Source: Nitrospira sp. (GTDB taxonomy: Bacteria; Nitrospirota; Nitrospiria; Nitrospirales; Nitrospiraceae). Taken from it: a stretch of DNA of 64,000 bases. The DNA lies in NCBI GenBank assembly GCA_016715825.1, contig JADJXO010000013.1, positions 1-64,000 on the forward strand. The letters run 5' to 3'. The number at the start of each line of letters is the position of its first letter. Position 1 is the first letter of the stretch. Shown here piece after piece: positions 52,588-59,981 of the stretch. Under the pieces are notes generated by a model. That model worked only from the letters and a program-made list of their open reading frames with translations. It was not told the origin of the DNA and ran no database searches. The position numbers and the translations under genes were made by a program.

Positions 52588-53463
52588 TCAGGAGCGCCTC
52601 TCTCCCGTTCCCGGTCTTGTGTTCAGTGTTTTTCGAGCCAGCCCCCGCATCATGGTTGGGTCAGCATACCCCACCTCACTCAGCGCATCCATGAGGTGAA
52701 TCCCTTTTGACGCCACCAATTCCTTCGCCTTTGCAGAGTTCTTCACACTGAATCGTGCAACAGCCGGCTGACTATTCACGATCTGGCACGCCAACAGCTC
52801 TCCGTTGACATCGAGGGTACCACCCTGTTCGATCAACATCTTGGCCTGCGTGACTGTGATGCCATGGAGCTCAGCGAACTCCTGTAACCCTCCGGTTTCG
52901 ACCAGCCGGCCATCCGGCATGATACAAAGTCGTTTAAAATGCGGGGACCAGTCCTTGCGAAAATCGATGTACTTGATGTCGCCACCCTTGGCGACGGCGT
53001 GATCTAACGTCCGATAGTCCAACCCCAAATTCTTCTGCTCAAGCTTAGCCTTCAGCTCACCGGGCAATGTTTTGCGAAAGACCTCCAGCGCGGCATCAAG
53101 AAAAGGAACGACTTTGGTTCGTACCACTTGTTCAGCCTCTGCAAATTGTATGAGATCTAACGTCCATGTTTGTTTAGGCGCTTGGCCGGAGGAATCCATC
53201 CAGCAAGCAAACAATCCCCGAGTGAGCAGCCCTCCGACCTCTGGATACACATACGTCCCACCCTCGGTCAGCAACGCCGTCATCGTCTCGAGCGGCACCT
53301 CATAACTTTCTGAAAGAATCTTGGCGTGGGCCGGGAGATCCTCCGGCTCCGTCATCGCACAGACCGTCACATTCCCTGGAGCATCAAACTCAGAATAATC
53401 TTCGACGATGTTGTAGAGCACCGTTCGCTTGGGCTTGTCGTTCTTCTTTTTAATCTTAAACAT
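52588..53463 (-). CDS. Unknown protein downstream of the SagB-type gene
   Basis: 291 residues, soluble, without signal or membrane segments. Sequence landmarks: a charged start (MFKIKKKNDKPKRTVLYNIV), AMTEPEDLPAHAKILSESYEV, a helical centre (VVPFLDAALEVFRKTLPGEL) and an end rich in helices (IHLMDALSEVGYADPTMMRG). No family recognised. It follows the SagB-type oxidoreductase gene on the same strand by 68 bases and could be its partner. No clear ribosome-binding site. Confidence 0.6.
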   Translation of the reverse strand: MFKIKKKNDKPKRTVLYNIVEDYSEFDAPGNVTVCAMTEPEDLPAHAKILSESYEVPLETMTALLTEGGTYVYPEVGGLLTRGLFACWMDSSGQAPKQTWTLDLIQFAEAEQVVRTKVVPFLDAALEVFRKTLPGELKAKLEQKNLGLDYRTLDHAVAKGGDIKYIDFRKDWSPHFKRLCIMPDGRLVETGGLQEFAELHGITVTQAKMLIEQGGTLDVNGELLACQIVNSQPAVARFSVKNSAKAKELVASKGIHLMDALSEVGYADPTMMRGLARKTLNTRPGTGERRS

Positions 53464-53520
53464 ACGCGCAATCCGTCGTTCGTATCCCGTCGCAGGAAAC
53501 GTTCAGCCAAAAACCTCTTC

Positions 53521-53552
53521 CGCTTCATGCTTCATGAAGGGCGCTTCACGTG
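53521..53552. repeat. TTCACG-type short repeat at the SagB gene 3' end
   Basis: CGCTTCATGCTTCATGAAGG followed by GCGCTTCACGTGG, overlapping the stop codon of the oxidoreductase gene. It belongs with the related repeats at 54251, 54473, 56664 and 56821. Confidence 0.5.
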
Positions 53553-55313
53553 GTGATACGGCGGCAACAGTTGCAGTCTTTGATCTTCGACCGGTCCGCC
53601 GATCGTGAAATGATAGAGCGATTGAAGAGCGCTATTCGTAATACCAACGATTTCGTGGACTGGATCGTCGAAGAAACAACCGATCCCCGTTGCTCGAACC
53701 CGCGCTTCCTCGGCCTCCAAGTACAACACCTGTCCGAGCAAGCCCGCTTCCCAAAACATGCGTGGATACCACCAAGCACCTTGTTCCCGCAAGGTGCCCT
53801 CAAACTCAGCCAACATCCCGAGCGAAAACGCACTGTCACCGGCAATGTCTTGATGGCAACTCACCTGTGCCGCTATTTTTCTCGCATCGCCTTCGAGCAG
53901 CCAATAGAGGGGAAGCCCTTCCGGGCAACCAGGTGCGATCGTCCAATTGAGTTCTGGATTCATGGCCTGCTGAACGAACGCAACTTTCTTATAATTTCGC
54001 ACAAAGCAGTACAACCCGGGCGTCAACCCATCCACACGGTGAACGAAAATCAGGAGATGAATCGCTGGATCATAGGGCCAGACATCCCACGGCATCGGAC
54101 GTTCCGGCTGTGGCAGGTCGGCTCGTGGCATGACCCGCTCCATCATGTGAAAAAAGGTGGCTGCAGAAATTGATGTCTTGCCGTCAAACGCCACAGCGCT
54201 TCGGCGCTGGCGAATAATCTGGCCGGCCGATGGGCCGGCATCGATTGTCGCTCGTGAAGCGTGAAGCGTATCGGGTTCAGAAAAGGCCTGTGGGGGAAGG
54301 AAAATCATTCCTGTATCAGCCTGTCGTTTCCATGAAGCCTCGGCCGCCGCATCGATGATGTTCCAATGCACGCCATGCTCCTGACTTAATTGATTCGCCT
54401 TCCCATGCCAGGTTCCGCAGGCCAATTCTTTGACAATGGCCGAATCAATGAACAACGGCATCTTTGAATATTCGCGCTTCACGAACGACGCTTCACACTT
54501 CACGTTGTCAGATGGCCAGACCACCGCCAAACAGTCCGGATGCTCCAACTCAGCTTCTCCAAAGTCTTCCTTGCGATCGGTCCCAAGTAACATCGCCACC
54601 GTGTCTTGATCCACTCCATCCAACAACGCCATGTTCCAACCCAGCGTGGCGGCTGCGAATCGAGATGATCCGATTGCATGACCGACATCGTGGTTGCAGT
54701 AGCGAAACGCTCGCTCACCATATTTCCAGGCTTCGCGCCAATGAACCGAGGTGAGTCCGAAGAGAAAGGCCCCAGGAGGAAATGGAGCCAGCAAATGAGC
54801 AACTGCTTCTTCTGAAAACTCGGCACGCAATTCCAACCCATGTTCTTTCGGCGCATAATGATAGAGACCTGTTGCCAGGTTGAGTCCATCGATCTTTGGC
54901 ACAACAATGTAGCCTTCCGTCGGATGGAGATTGCCGGACGACGGATTACTCCTGAGTGCCCATTCCGATTCACCCGCCTTCTTCCAGGCTGATAAGGCAA
55001 GGGCGAATTCGAAGAAACGGGACAACGTGCTCAAGCTGACAGGCTGACAGGGAACGGCTCCTCGTTCATAAATCTCGTCGTAAGCGGGGGTCAGCGGCGC
55101 TTCATCCAACTTGAGTAGTGGAAGTGGGAAAAGCTCAGCTCCCTCAAACCGCCGAAACGGATCAGGTTGATTCGCCCAATCAAGATACCCCAGTGAACGG
55201 GCATAACGATTGAAATGATGCTTGGTCCTCATATGGTAGTGGATGACTTTGTCAACCGGATCGATGGAAGCTGTTTGAGCAGGGACATCTGAGGCTGGTG
55301 TTTTGTTTTCCAT
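53532..55313 (-). CDS. SagB/ThcOx-type oxidoreductase with two nitroreductase domains
   Basis: A 593-residue flavin-dependent nitroreductase-fold protein, twice the size of a single SagB domain. The N-terminal half has the SagB motif LRSNPSSGNLHPTEGYIVV and SVHWREAWKYGERAFRYCNHDVGHAIGSSRFAAATLGW; the C-terminal half repeats the fold (IIRQRRSAVAFDGKTSISAATF and CHQDIAGDSAFSLGMLAEF). SagB enzymes oxidise azolines in peptide natural products, but stand-alone twin-domain versions are common and unassigned. No precursor, cyclodehydratase (YcaO) or SagC is encoded beside it. Two stretches are repeat-derived (see repeats at 54251 and 54473). Confidence 0.85.
   Translation of the reverse strand: MENKTPASDVPAQTASIDPVDKVIHYHMRTKHHFNRYARSLGYLDWANQPDPFRRFEGAELFPLPLLKLDEAPLTPAYDEIYERGAVPCQPVSLSTLSRFFEFALALSAWKKAGESEWALRSNPSSGNLHPTEGYIVVPKIDGLNLATGLYHYAPKEHGLELRAEFSEEAVAHLLAPFPPGAFLFGLTSVHWREAWKYGERAFRYCNHDVGHAIGSSRFAAATLGWNMALLDGVDQDTVAMLLGTDRKEDFGEAELEHPDCLAVVWPSDNVKCEASFVKREYSKMPLFIDSAIVKELACGTWHGKANQLSQEHGVHWNIIDAAAEASWKRQADTGMIFLPPQAFSEPDTLHASRATIDAGPSAGQIIRQRRSAVAFDGKTSISAATFFHMMERVMPRADLPQPERPMPWDVWPYDPAIHLLIFVHRVDGLTPGLYCFVRNYKKVAFVQQAMNPELNWTIAPGCPEGLPLYWLLEGDARKIAAQVSCHQDIAGDSAFSLGMLAEFEGTLREQGAWWYPRMFWEAGLLGQVLYLEAEEARVRATGIGCFFDDPVHEIVGITNSALQSLYHFTIGGPVEDQRLQLLPPYHHVKRPS
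54251..54272. repeat. TTCACG-type repeat inside the SagB coding sequence
   Basis: CTCGTGAAGCGTGAAGCGTA and the following TC. It lies within the second nitroreductase half and encodes DTLHASRA. The same CGTGAAGCG core recurs at 54473-54507, 56664-56688 and 56821-56960. Confidence 0.6.
54473..54507. repeat. TTCACG-type repeat inside the SagB coding sequence, longer copy
   Basis: On the plus strand CGCGCTTCACGAACGACGCT followed by TCACACTTCACGTTG, which on the coding strand reads GTGAAGCGTCGTTCGTGAAG CGCGAA. It encodes CEASFVKREY within the protein. The GTGAAGCG(T/C)GAA core matches the copy at 56664. Confidence 0.65.
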
Positions 55314-55410
55314 AACAAGAGCCGCAGTCTACAGATCAGCGGAGAGGAAAGTAAATGCGGTGAATACGGTAACTATTGTTTAAATTCGAGCAACTAGATA
55401 CTGTCTGCCT

Positions 55411-55755
55411 ATGGCCTCAACGACCTCCAGCAAGAAACGATTCATAGACATTCACGTAAGCGGCTGCGTACGAAAACATCAAAAACTGCCTCGCAAGCTT
55501 CTTTTGGGCTCGACAGTGCGTGATGCGATAAAGAAAGCTGGTGGGTTCCGAAAAGAGCCATATCCTCCATCAGGAATTATTTCTATTAGGAGCAAGAGAC
55601 TACGAGACGGGAAGTACTACTGCAGGAGGAGATTCAACTATAAAAGATGGCCCAAACTTCTCTCTTTGACGCTAATGGAGGGAGACATGGTAGTTGTACA
55701 GTACGATGTTTCACTCGGCGGGAATCGGGTCATTCCTACTGGATTATTTATTTGA
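55411..55755 (+). CDS. Stand-alone SLBB-like protein
   Basis: A 114-residue protein with no signal peptide. FIDIHVSGCVRKHQKLPRKLLLGSTVRDAIKKAGGF matches the SLBB ligand-binding fold seen in the OPX proteins of this window, ending SLTLMEGDMVVVQYDV like the domain's GDxVxV turn. Rich in Lys and Arg in the middle (RSKRLRDGKYYCRRRFNYKR). It lies apart from the export genes, so its glycan or partner is unknown. Domain assignment is by pattern only. Confidence 0.6.
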   Translation: MASTTSSKKRFIDIHVSGCVRKHQKLPRKLLLGSTVRDAIKKAGGFRKEPYPPSGIISIRSKRLRDGKYYCRRRFNYKRWPKLLSLTLMEGDMVVVQYDVSLGGNRVIPTGLFI

Positions 55756-55799
55756 TGGAAGTCGCTCGATTGCCTTGTTGGGATTATATTAAACAGCTT

Positions 55800-55889
55800 A
55801 TGCGCTTTGACCCCACCCTTGCCGCGCAAGAAGCCAAAGCCACATTACGTACCAGTAAAAGAAGCCTTGGGCGAAACCTGCTCAACTGA
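55800..55889 (+). pseudogene. Remnant of a paralogue of the 56389 gene
   Basis: The 29-codon frame begins MRFDPTLAAQEA, almost the same as the start of the gene at 56389 (MRFDPALAAQEA), then diverges and stops. Differences between the two nucleotide stretches are mostly third-position, so the copies are old. It looks like the 5' stub of a second copy; the toxin-antitoxin pair sits between stub and gene. Confidence 0.6.
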
Positions 55890-55921
55890 TGTACAATTTG
55901 ACCTATTGATGGAGGCACCCC

Positions 55922-56122
55922 ATGAGTGAAGTCGAGCAACTTGAACAGCGGGTTTCTAATCTTCGTCCCAAAGATTTGGCGCAATTCCGGGCGTGGTTCC
56001 TGGAGTTCGATGCCCACATGTGGGACGAGCAAATCGAGGCTGATCTCAAAGCCGGCAAGCTGGACGCACTAATTGCCGAAGGCCGTGCTGAATTCAAGCG
56101 AGGCAACTCCCAGACTTTGTGA
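55922..56122 (+). CDS. Antitoxin of a RelE/ParE-type module
   Basis: A 66-residue antitoxin with GGAGG upstream (GATGGAGGCACCCC). The sequence VSNLRPKDLAQFRAWFLEFDAHMWDEQIEADLKAGKLDALIAEGRAEFKRG is a recognisable small-antitoxin pattern (FxxFDAxxWDxQIExDxxAGKLDxL). It presumably neutralises and autoregulates the toxin encoded next. Its stop overlaps the toxin GTG start (GTGA). Confidence 0.8.
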   Translation: MSEVEQLEQRVSNLRPKDLAQFRAWFLEFDAHMWDEQIEADLKAGKLDALIAEGRAEFKRGNSQTL

Positions 56123-56380
56123 AACATTACGCCTCGTCACGGTTCTGGACCGCATACCATGCTCTTCCTCAAGATGCTCGCGCCTTGGCAGATAAGAACT
56201 TCGCGCTCCTAAAAGAAAATTCTCGGCATCCTTCTCTACACCTATAAACGCATCGGCGAATTGTGGTCGGTACGAGTCGGCGACCACTATCGAGCCCTAG
56301 GCTTGGACGCTCCGGATGGGATACAGTGGATCTGGATCGGAACCCATGCCGACTACGACAAGATGCTTGACCGAAGTTGA
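56119..56380 (+). pseudogene. RelE/ParE-type toxin, frameshifted
   Basis: Starts GTG overlapping the antitoxin stop: VKHYASSRFWTAYHALPQDAR and NSRHPSLHL, then hits a stop. After one extra base near 56244-56250, the other frame continues KRIGELWSVRVGDHYRALGL and ends GIQWIWIGTHADYDKMLDRS, the conserved RelE/ParE tail. The total of 262 bases is one more than a multiple of three. The toxin is therefore dead unless the shift is a sequencing error; the antitoxin remains intact. Confidence 0.85.
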
Positions 56381-56388
56381 TACCTCTT

Positions 56389-56811
56389 ATGCGCTTTGAT
56401 CCTGCCCTTGCTGCTCAAGAAGCGTTTTACCAAGCTGAGGCTGAACTCGGCTCGGACTGGGACCACGCCGTTGAGCTCGAAGAAACATTTTCTTCCAATG
56501 CCGGTGCGACCGCGCGTGAAGCCTACGAAGGTCTGCTTGCCCTTGCCCAACAGTATCCCAACGCCCATTCCTTCCAGGCTTTCTGCATCTACATTACCTG
56601 GCAGCAGGTGACGGAGGAGACGATCGCACGGCACTTTGAGACAGGCCTGAAGCTGTGTGAGGCCTATCTCGTGAATCGTGAAGCGCGAACCGAGCGAGAT
56701 GTTGGACAGATCGAAGAGCTGTACGGATCTTTTCGGGCTGGGTTAGGCCTGGAAGAACAAGATGAGCTACAGATTGAATTTAAGCGTGACACGCCAAAGG
56801 GCGGCGACTGA
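56389..56811 (+). CDS. Conserved-looking protein of unknown function
   Basis: 140 residues from ATG at 56389. Helical, acidic, with a TPR-like pattern (AREAYEGLLALAQQYPNAHSFQAFCIYI, EETIARHFETGLKLCEAYLV). Residues 93-100 (YLVNREAR) come from a TTCACG-type repeat. A 5' stub of a paralogue lies upstream at 55800. Function unknown. Confidence 0.6.
   Translation: MRFDPALAAQEAFYQAEAELGSDWDHAVELEETFSSNAGATAREAYEGLLALAQQYPNAHSFQAFCIYITWQQVTEETIARHFETGLKLCEAYLVNREARTERDVGQIEELYGSFRAGLGLEEQDELQIEFKRDTPKGGD
56664..56688. repeat. TTCACG-type repeat inside the 56389 coding sequence
   Basis: TATCTCGTGAATCGTGAAGC GCGAA. Starts like the intergenic copy at 56821 (TATCTCGTGATGCGTCGTTC) and ends like the SagB copy (GTGAAGCGCGAA). 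It encodes YLVNREAR. Confidence 0.6.
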
Positions 56812-56814
56812 CCC

Positions 56815-56976
56815 AAGCCATATCTCGTGATGCGTCGTTCGTCTCTCGCTCATGAGTTCCAAGTTTCACGTTCAACGTTTCAAGTTGTGCAGAAACCCAA
56901 AATCTCAAACATGAAACTTGAAACCGCTGACCGATACGCTTCACGCTCGCCTCGCTGAGGCGAAGCGGGCTTCACG
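56815..56976. repeat. Cluster of TTCACG/TTCAAG repeats with a 10-bp inverted repeat
   Basis: Intergenic between 56811 and the TPR gene at 56990. It includes TATCTCGTGATGCGTCGTTC, the inverted repeat GTTTCAAGTT/AACTTGAAAC (56877-56886 and 56915-56924), and GATACGCTTCACGCTC followed by CGCCTCGCTGAGGCG, a short palindrome. This looks like an accumulation site of the same small repeat family found inside nearby genes. Confidence 0.7.
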
Positions 56977-56989
56977 GACAACAAATCCC

Positions 56990-57754
56990 ATGTCGGACGA
57001 CGATAAACATCGGGCCAGGATTTTTCTTCATCGCGGAGACCTCGTTCAGGCCCGCGCTGCCTGGGAAGCGGCGGTGGCCGATGATCGAACAGTCGTCAAT
57101 CAGCATGCGCTTTCGGCTTCCCTTGGAAACCTCGGCAATACCTACGCGCTCATGAATGAGTTTTCCCGTGCGGAAGACTGCTATCGAGAAGTGCTCCAGA
57201 TCCAACGGACTGAGCACAACCTCACGGCCGTAGCCCACACCCTGGTCAACCTCGGCAATCTTCATATCGCGTCCGATCATCCCGAAAAAGCGCATCCCTA
57301 CTATCTTGAAGCCATGGATCTTTTGCGCCAGCTCCAAGACAACCGAGGACTCGGGATTCTTTACAATAACCTCGCACTTCAAGAGGCCCGAGACGGCCAA
57401 TGGGACCAGGCTGTGGCATCATTTAAACAGGCCCTCGATCATCATCGCACGGTGGGCAACGAAGAAGGACTGGCCGTCACATATAGCCAACTCGGCAAGT
57501 GCTATCTCGATCAAGAAGATCTCCTCAGAGCCGAGCGTTGCCTCAACAACGCCTCTGAACACTACATCAAGCTCGGCAACGAACCGGCTGAAGCCGCAGT
57601 CCTCCGCCTCCTCACAACAATCTACGAGACACGTCAGGATTACACTTCTGCGCTACGATGTCTCGAGCGTGTGGTTGCGCTCGATCAGCGCTATGCGTTG
57701 CCTGAGTTGCAGGCTGATTCAGACCATCTCTCACACCTCAAGTCCAGCAAATAG
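56990..57754 (+). CDS. TPR-repeat protein
   Basis: 254 residues from ATG at 56990; the upstream in-frame part is repeat-derived and less likely coding. At least five tetratricopeptide repeats are visible, each with the spaced small/aromatic pattern (for example LGNTYALMNEFSRAEDCYREVLQI, LGNLHIASDHPEKAHPYYLEAM). Such proteins are protein-binding scaffolds. No catalytic domain. The partner is not evident. Confidence 0.85.
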   Translation: MSDDDKHRARIFLHRGDLVQARAAWEAAVADDRTVVNQHALSASLGNLGNTYALMNEFSRAEDCYREVLQIQRTEHNLTAVAHTLVNLGNLHIASDHPEKAHPYYLEAMDLLRQLQDNRGLGILYNNLALQEARDGQWDQAVASFKQALDHHRTVGNEEGLAVTYSQLGKCYLDQEDLLRAERCLNNASEHYIKLGNEPAEAAVLRLLTTIYETRQDYTSALRCLERVVALDQRYALPELQADSDHLSHLKSSK

Positions 57755-57922
57755 CCTGGCCTTCAATTGCCCCCGATCCTTCTCCCACAGGCATTTCCTA
57801 GAATCTCCGCGAACTCCTGGACAGAATTTCGTCCTCTGCTACGCTTTGAAGCATCGCGTCTGGACAGCTCTTGATCAAGTTTCACCCGACATGAGCCGAC
57901 AAGGTAGTGACGTGGAGACAGC

Positions 57923-58525
57923 ATGGACTATTGCGTTCGCATCTTCGCTGCCATAGCGCTCGGCACCGTTCTGACAGTATCCAGCGTCCAGGCCGGGGAT
58001 GTCGTCCCGACCATTACGGTCGGGACACAAGAGGTTGGCATCACGGCCGGCTATATGTTCTCGCACCGGCTCACAGAACTGCATAAGACCAAACAGCACG
58101 GACCGGCCGTCATGCCGTCGTGGATGATGACGATCACCGATCCCATCGGCGACAGCTGGTATCGTGGACAAGTCTCGCTCGGAGCGGAGATGGTGTACTT
58201 AGAGTTTCGAGAGCCGCTGGTGACGCATGGCATCGGATTCACACCGAGGATCAAATATACGTTCGTCGCTTTGGGGCGTCTTCGACCCTATATGGAATTC
58301 GCCGGTGGGCCGTTCTGGACGGATCTTGGCGGGCGCATTCGTGAACAAGCCAATGAGTTCAACTTCGTGCTCCTCGGGGGAGTCGGCGTATCATGGTTTC
58401 TGACCCCGCAACTTGCCGTCAACGCCGGCTACCGCTTCCATCATATCTCCAACGCCGGGACGGCATTCCCGAATCTTGGGCTGAATGCAAGCCTGCCATT
58501 TGGTGGCTTCTCATTTTATTTCTGA
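57923..58525 (+). CDS. PagL-like (lipid A 3-O-deacylase / acyloxyacyl hydrolase) outer-membrane protein
   Basis: A 200-residue protein with signal peptide (FAAIALGTVLTVSSVQAG) and an eight-strand barrel pattern. The C-terminal NAGYRFHHISNAGTAFPNLGL matches the PagL HxSNA active-site region, with the catalytic His and Ser. The third catalytic acid could not be placed with confidence. It ends in Phe (GGFSFYF), as barrel proteins do. It probably trims an acyl chain from lipid A. Fourteen bases separate it from the next gene, the lipoprotein at 58539. Confidence 0.75.
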   Translation: MDYCVRIFAAIALGTVLTVSSVQAGDVVPTITVGTQEVGITAGYMFSHRLTELHKTKQHGPAVMPSWMMTITDPIGDSWYRGQVSLGAEMVYLEFREPLVTHGIGFTPRIKYTFVALGRLRPYMEFAGGPFWTDLGGRIREQANEFNFVLLGGVGVSWFLTPQLAVNAGYRFHHISNAGTAFPNLGLNASLPFGGFSFYF

Positions 58526-58538
58526 GGAGACAACAATC

Positions 58539-59288
58539 ATGACGAGATACACCTTTCGCTGGGCGATCATAGGCTTCATGGGAGTCGTCTTGGGTCTGTC
58601 GATCGGATGCGCTCGATCAATCGAGGTGGCGCCCGCCTCTATGGAATCACAAGCCGCTATCACCCACTCCCTCCCCAGCAACGAGCGGGTTCCCTTGGTC
58701 ATGAATTCGTTTCACCTCTCGCGAAACGGAGCACCGCAAGATCCCTCGACCGAAGCAGAGCGTCGCATTCTCAACAGAATGCAGGATACCAGTCTCTTTT
58801 CGACACTGATTCCACTCGGCGGACAGTCTGATTCGCTCGGCGAGAAAACCGTCTCTGCGCGCATCACGATGAACGAAGCCATCGAGCCGCACCCCTGGAT
58901 GGCCGCGTTCAAAGGCATCATCATCGGCGGCTCCATGTTTCTCCTTTCACCTTTCATCGATCTTGAATATGATTATGCAGCCACTGTCGGTCTTGAGCTT
59001 GCGCGGTGGGACGGCCAGGTCACACGGTATGAAGCCAACTCTTCCGGTACAGTCCGGTATAATTTGTTCGGCGCCACCCCGGTTATGATCGATGAGCTGA
59101 AGGGACATGTCATCGAGGCCTGTCTCACTGACTTAACCAGCCAACTCGTTCGGGACACCACGCAATACATGGCCAGCAGCGCCCCAGCCCCACAGTCCGG
59201 CATCCGCACAGTAACCGTGAAATCGCGGAGGCCATCGACCACACAGCCTACTCTGTCCATTGTTCCCACGACCACGCCAAGACCCTAG
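58539..59288 (+). CDS. Putative lipoprotein, unknown function
   Basis: 249 residues from ATG at 58539 (upstream GAGGAG). Signal with lipobox (VVLGLSIGC). A hydrophobic stretch at about 125-145 (FKGIIIGGSMFLLSPFIDLE) separates two soluble parts, and the end is Pro/Thr-rich (TTQPTLSIVPTTTPRP). Downstream of the PagL-like gene and probably co-transcribed. Role unknown. Confidence 0.7.
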   Translation: MTRYTFRWAIIGFMGVVLGLSIGCARSIEVAPASMESQAAITHSLPSNERVPLVMNSFHLSRNGAPQDPSTEAERRILNRMQDTSLFSTLIPLGGQSDSLGEKTVSARITMNEAIEPHPWMAAFKGIIIGGSMFLLSPFIDLEYDYAATVGLELARWDGQVTRYEANSSGTVRYNLFGATPVMIDELKGHVIEACLTDLTSQLVRDTTQYMASSAPAPQSGIRTVTVKSRRPSTTQPTLSIVPTTTPRP

Positions 59289-59378
59289 ACAATCTTACAC
59301 CCCCGATCCGACTCTCCCATCTGGCCGATCCCGCTGCTCCAATGCTATAGTACCGTTCAAACATCGGAGTCATGCATC

Positions 59379-59696
59379 ATGAACATTGACGCTTTTCGCC
59401 AGATGGTTGCCAAAAATCCGAAAGGTTTCCTGGGGCGCTATGGGCTTGGCAACAAGATCCTTCAAGAGAATGGGAGTGTGGAAGAGGCCATTGAGCATCT
59501 GACGGTCGCCACGCAACTGGATCCGACCCATGCGGCTTCTCATCTGGCCCTGGGACGGGCATTGGTCCAACTAGGACGAAACGCCGATGCCAAACCGGTT
59601 CTGACCGCCGGGATCGATGCCGTCCTTTCGGGACGATCCAATGGAGGGAAGGATCTCGTGCCGGACATGCAGGAGCTGTTGCGCTCCCTTGGGTGA
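59379..59696 (+). CDS. Small TPR-repeat protein
   Basis: A 105-residue protein of about two and a half TPR units (PKGFLGRYGLGNKILQENGSVEEAIEHLTVATQLDP, LALGRALVQLGRNADAKPVL). No signal or membrane segment. Translated just before a 66-codon gene. Likely a small adaptor. Confidence 0.78.
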   Translation: MNIDAFRQMVAKNPKGFLGRYGLGNKILQENGSVEEAIEHLTVATQLDPTHAASHLALGRALVQLGRNADAKPVLTAGIDAVLSGRSNGGKDLVPDMQELLRSLG

Positions 59697-59728
59697 AGAA
59701 TTCACTATGGAGAGTAAGGAGTGACCAC

Positions 59729-59929
59729 GTGAACCTCGACGATGCCAGAAAACGTATTGAATCAGCCGTCACGCAATATGGGCAACATGCGGCTCCAGCC
59801 ATTGACCTCGTCATGGCCGAAGTTCGTTCTGATATGGGGGCCGGCGCCTTCAACGAACTGGTGGATGAGTTTGATCTTGAGTTGATGTATAACATCGCCC
59901 CCATGGAATCAGACCACTCCACTAGTTGA
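59729..59929 (+). CDS. Small acidic protein, unknown
   Basis: 66 residues from a GTG at 59729 with AAGGAG eight bases upstream. Two helices, with GAGAFNELVDEFDLELMYNI at the end. It is not an obvious RiPP precursor: no leader/core cleavage pattern, no Cys, no repeated core. It lies 52 bases before the glycosyltransferase-like gene. Confidence 0.6.
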   Translation: MNLDDARKRIESAVTQYGQHAAPAIDLVMAEVRSDMGAGAFNELVDEFDLELMYNIAPMESDHSTS

Positions 59930-59981
59930 GTAGATTTTCTCTGCACCCGTTGTCATTCGTGGCCTCCACACACTTCTCACT

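Noticed and set aside
54500..55000. 166-codon frame overlapping the SagB-type gene
   Set aside because: Out-of-frame shadow; the real frame has strong nitroreductase motifs throughout.
59729..59929. The 66-residue protein as a RiPP precursor
   Set aside because: It has no cysteine, glycine-rich core or leader-like cleavage site, and lies over 2 kb from the PqqD gene; kept only as a weak idea.
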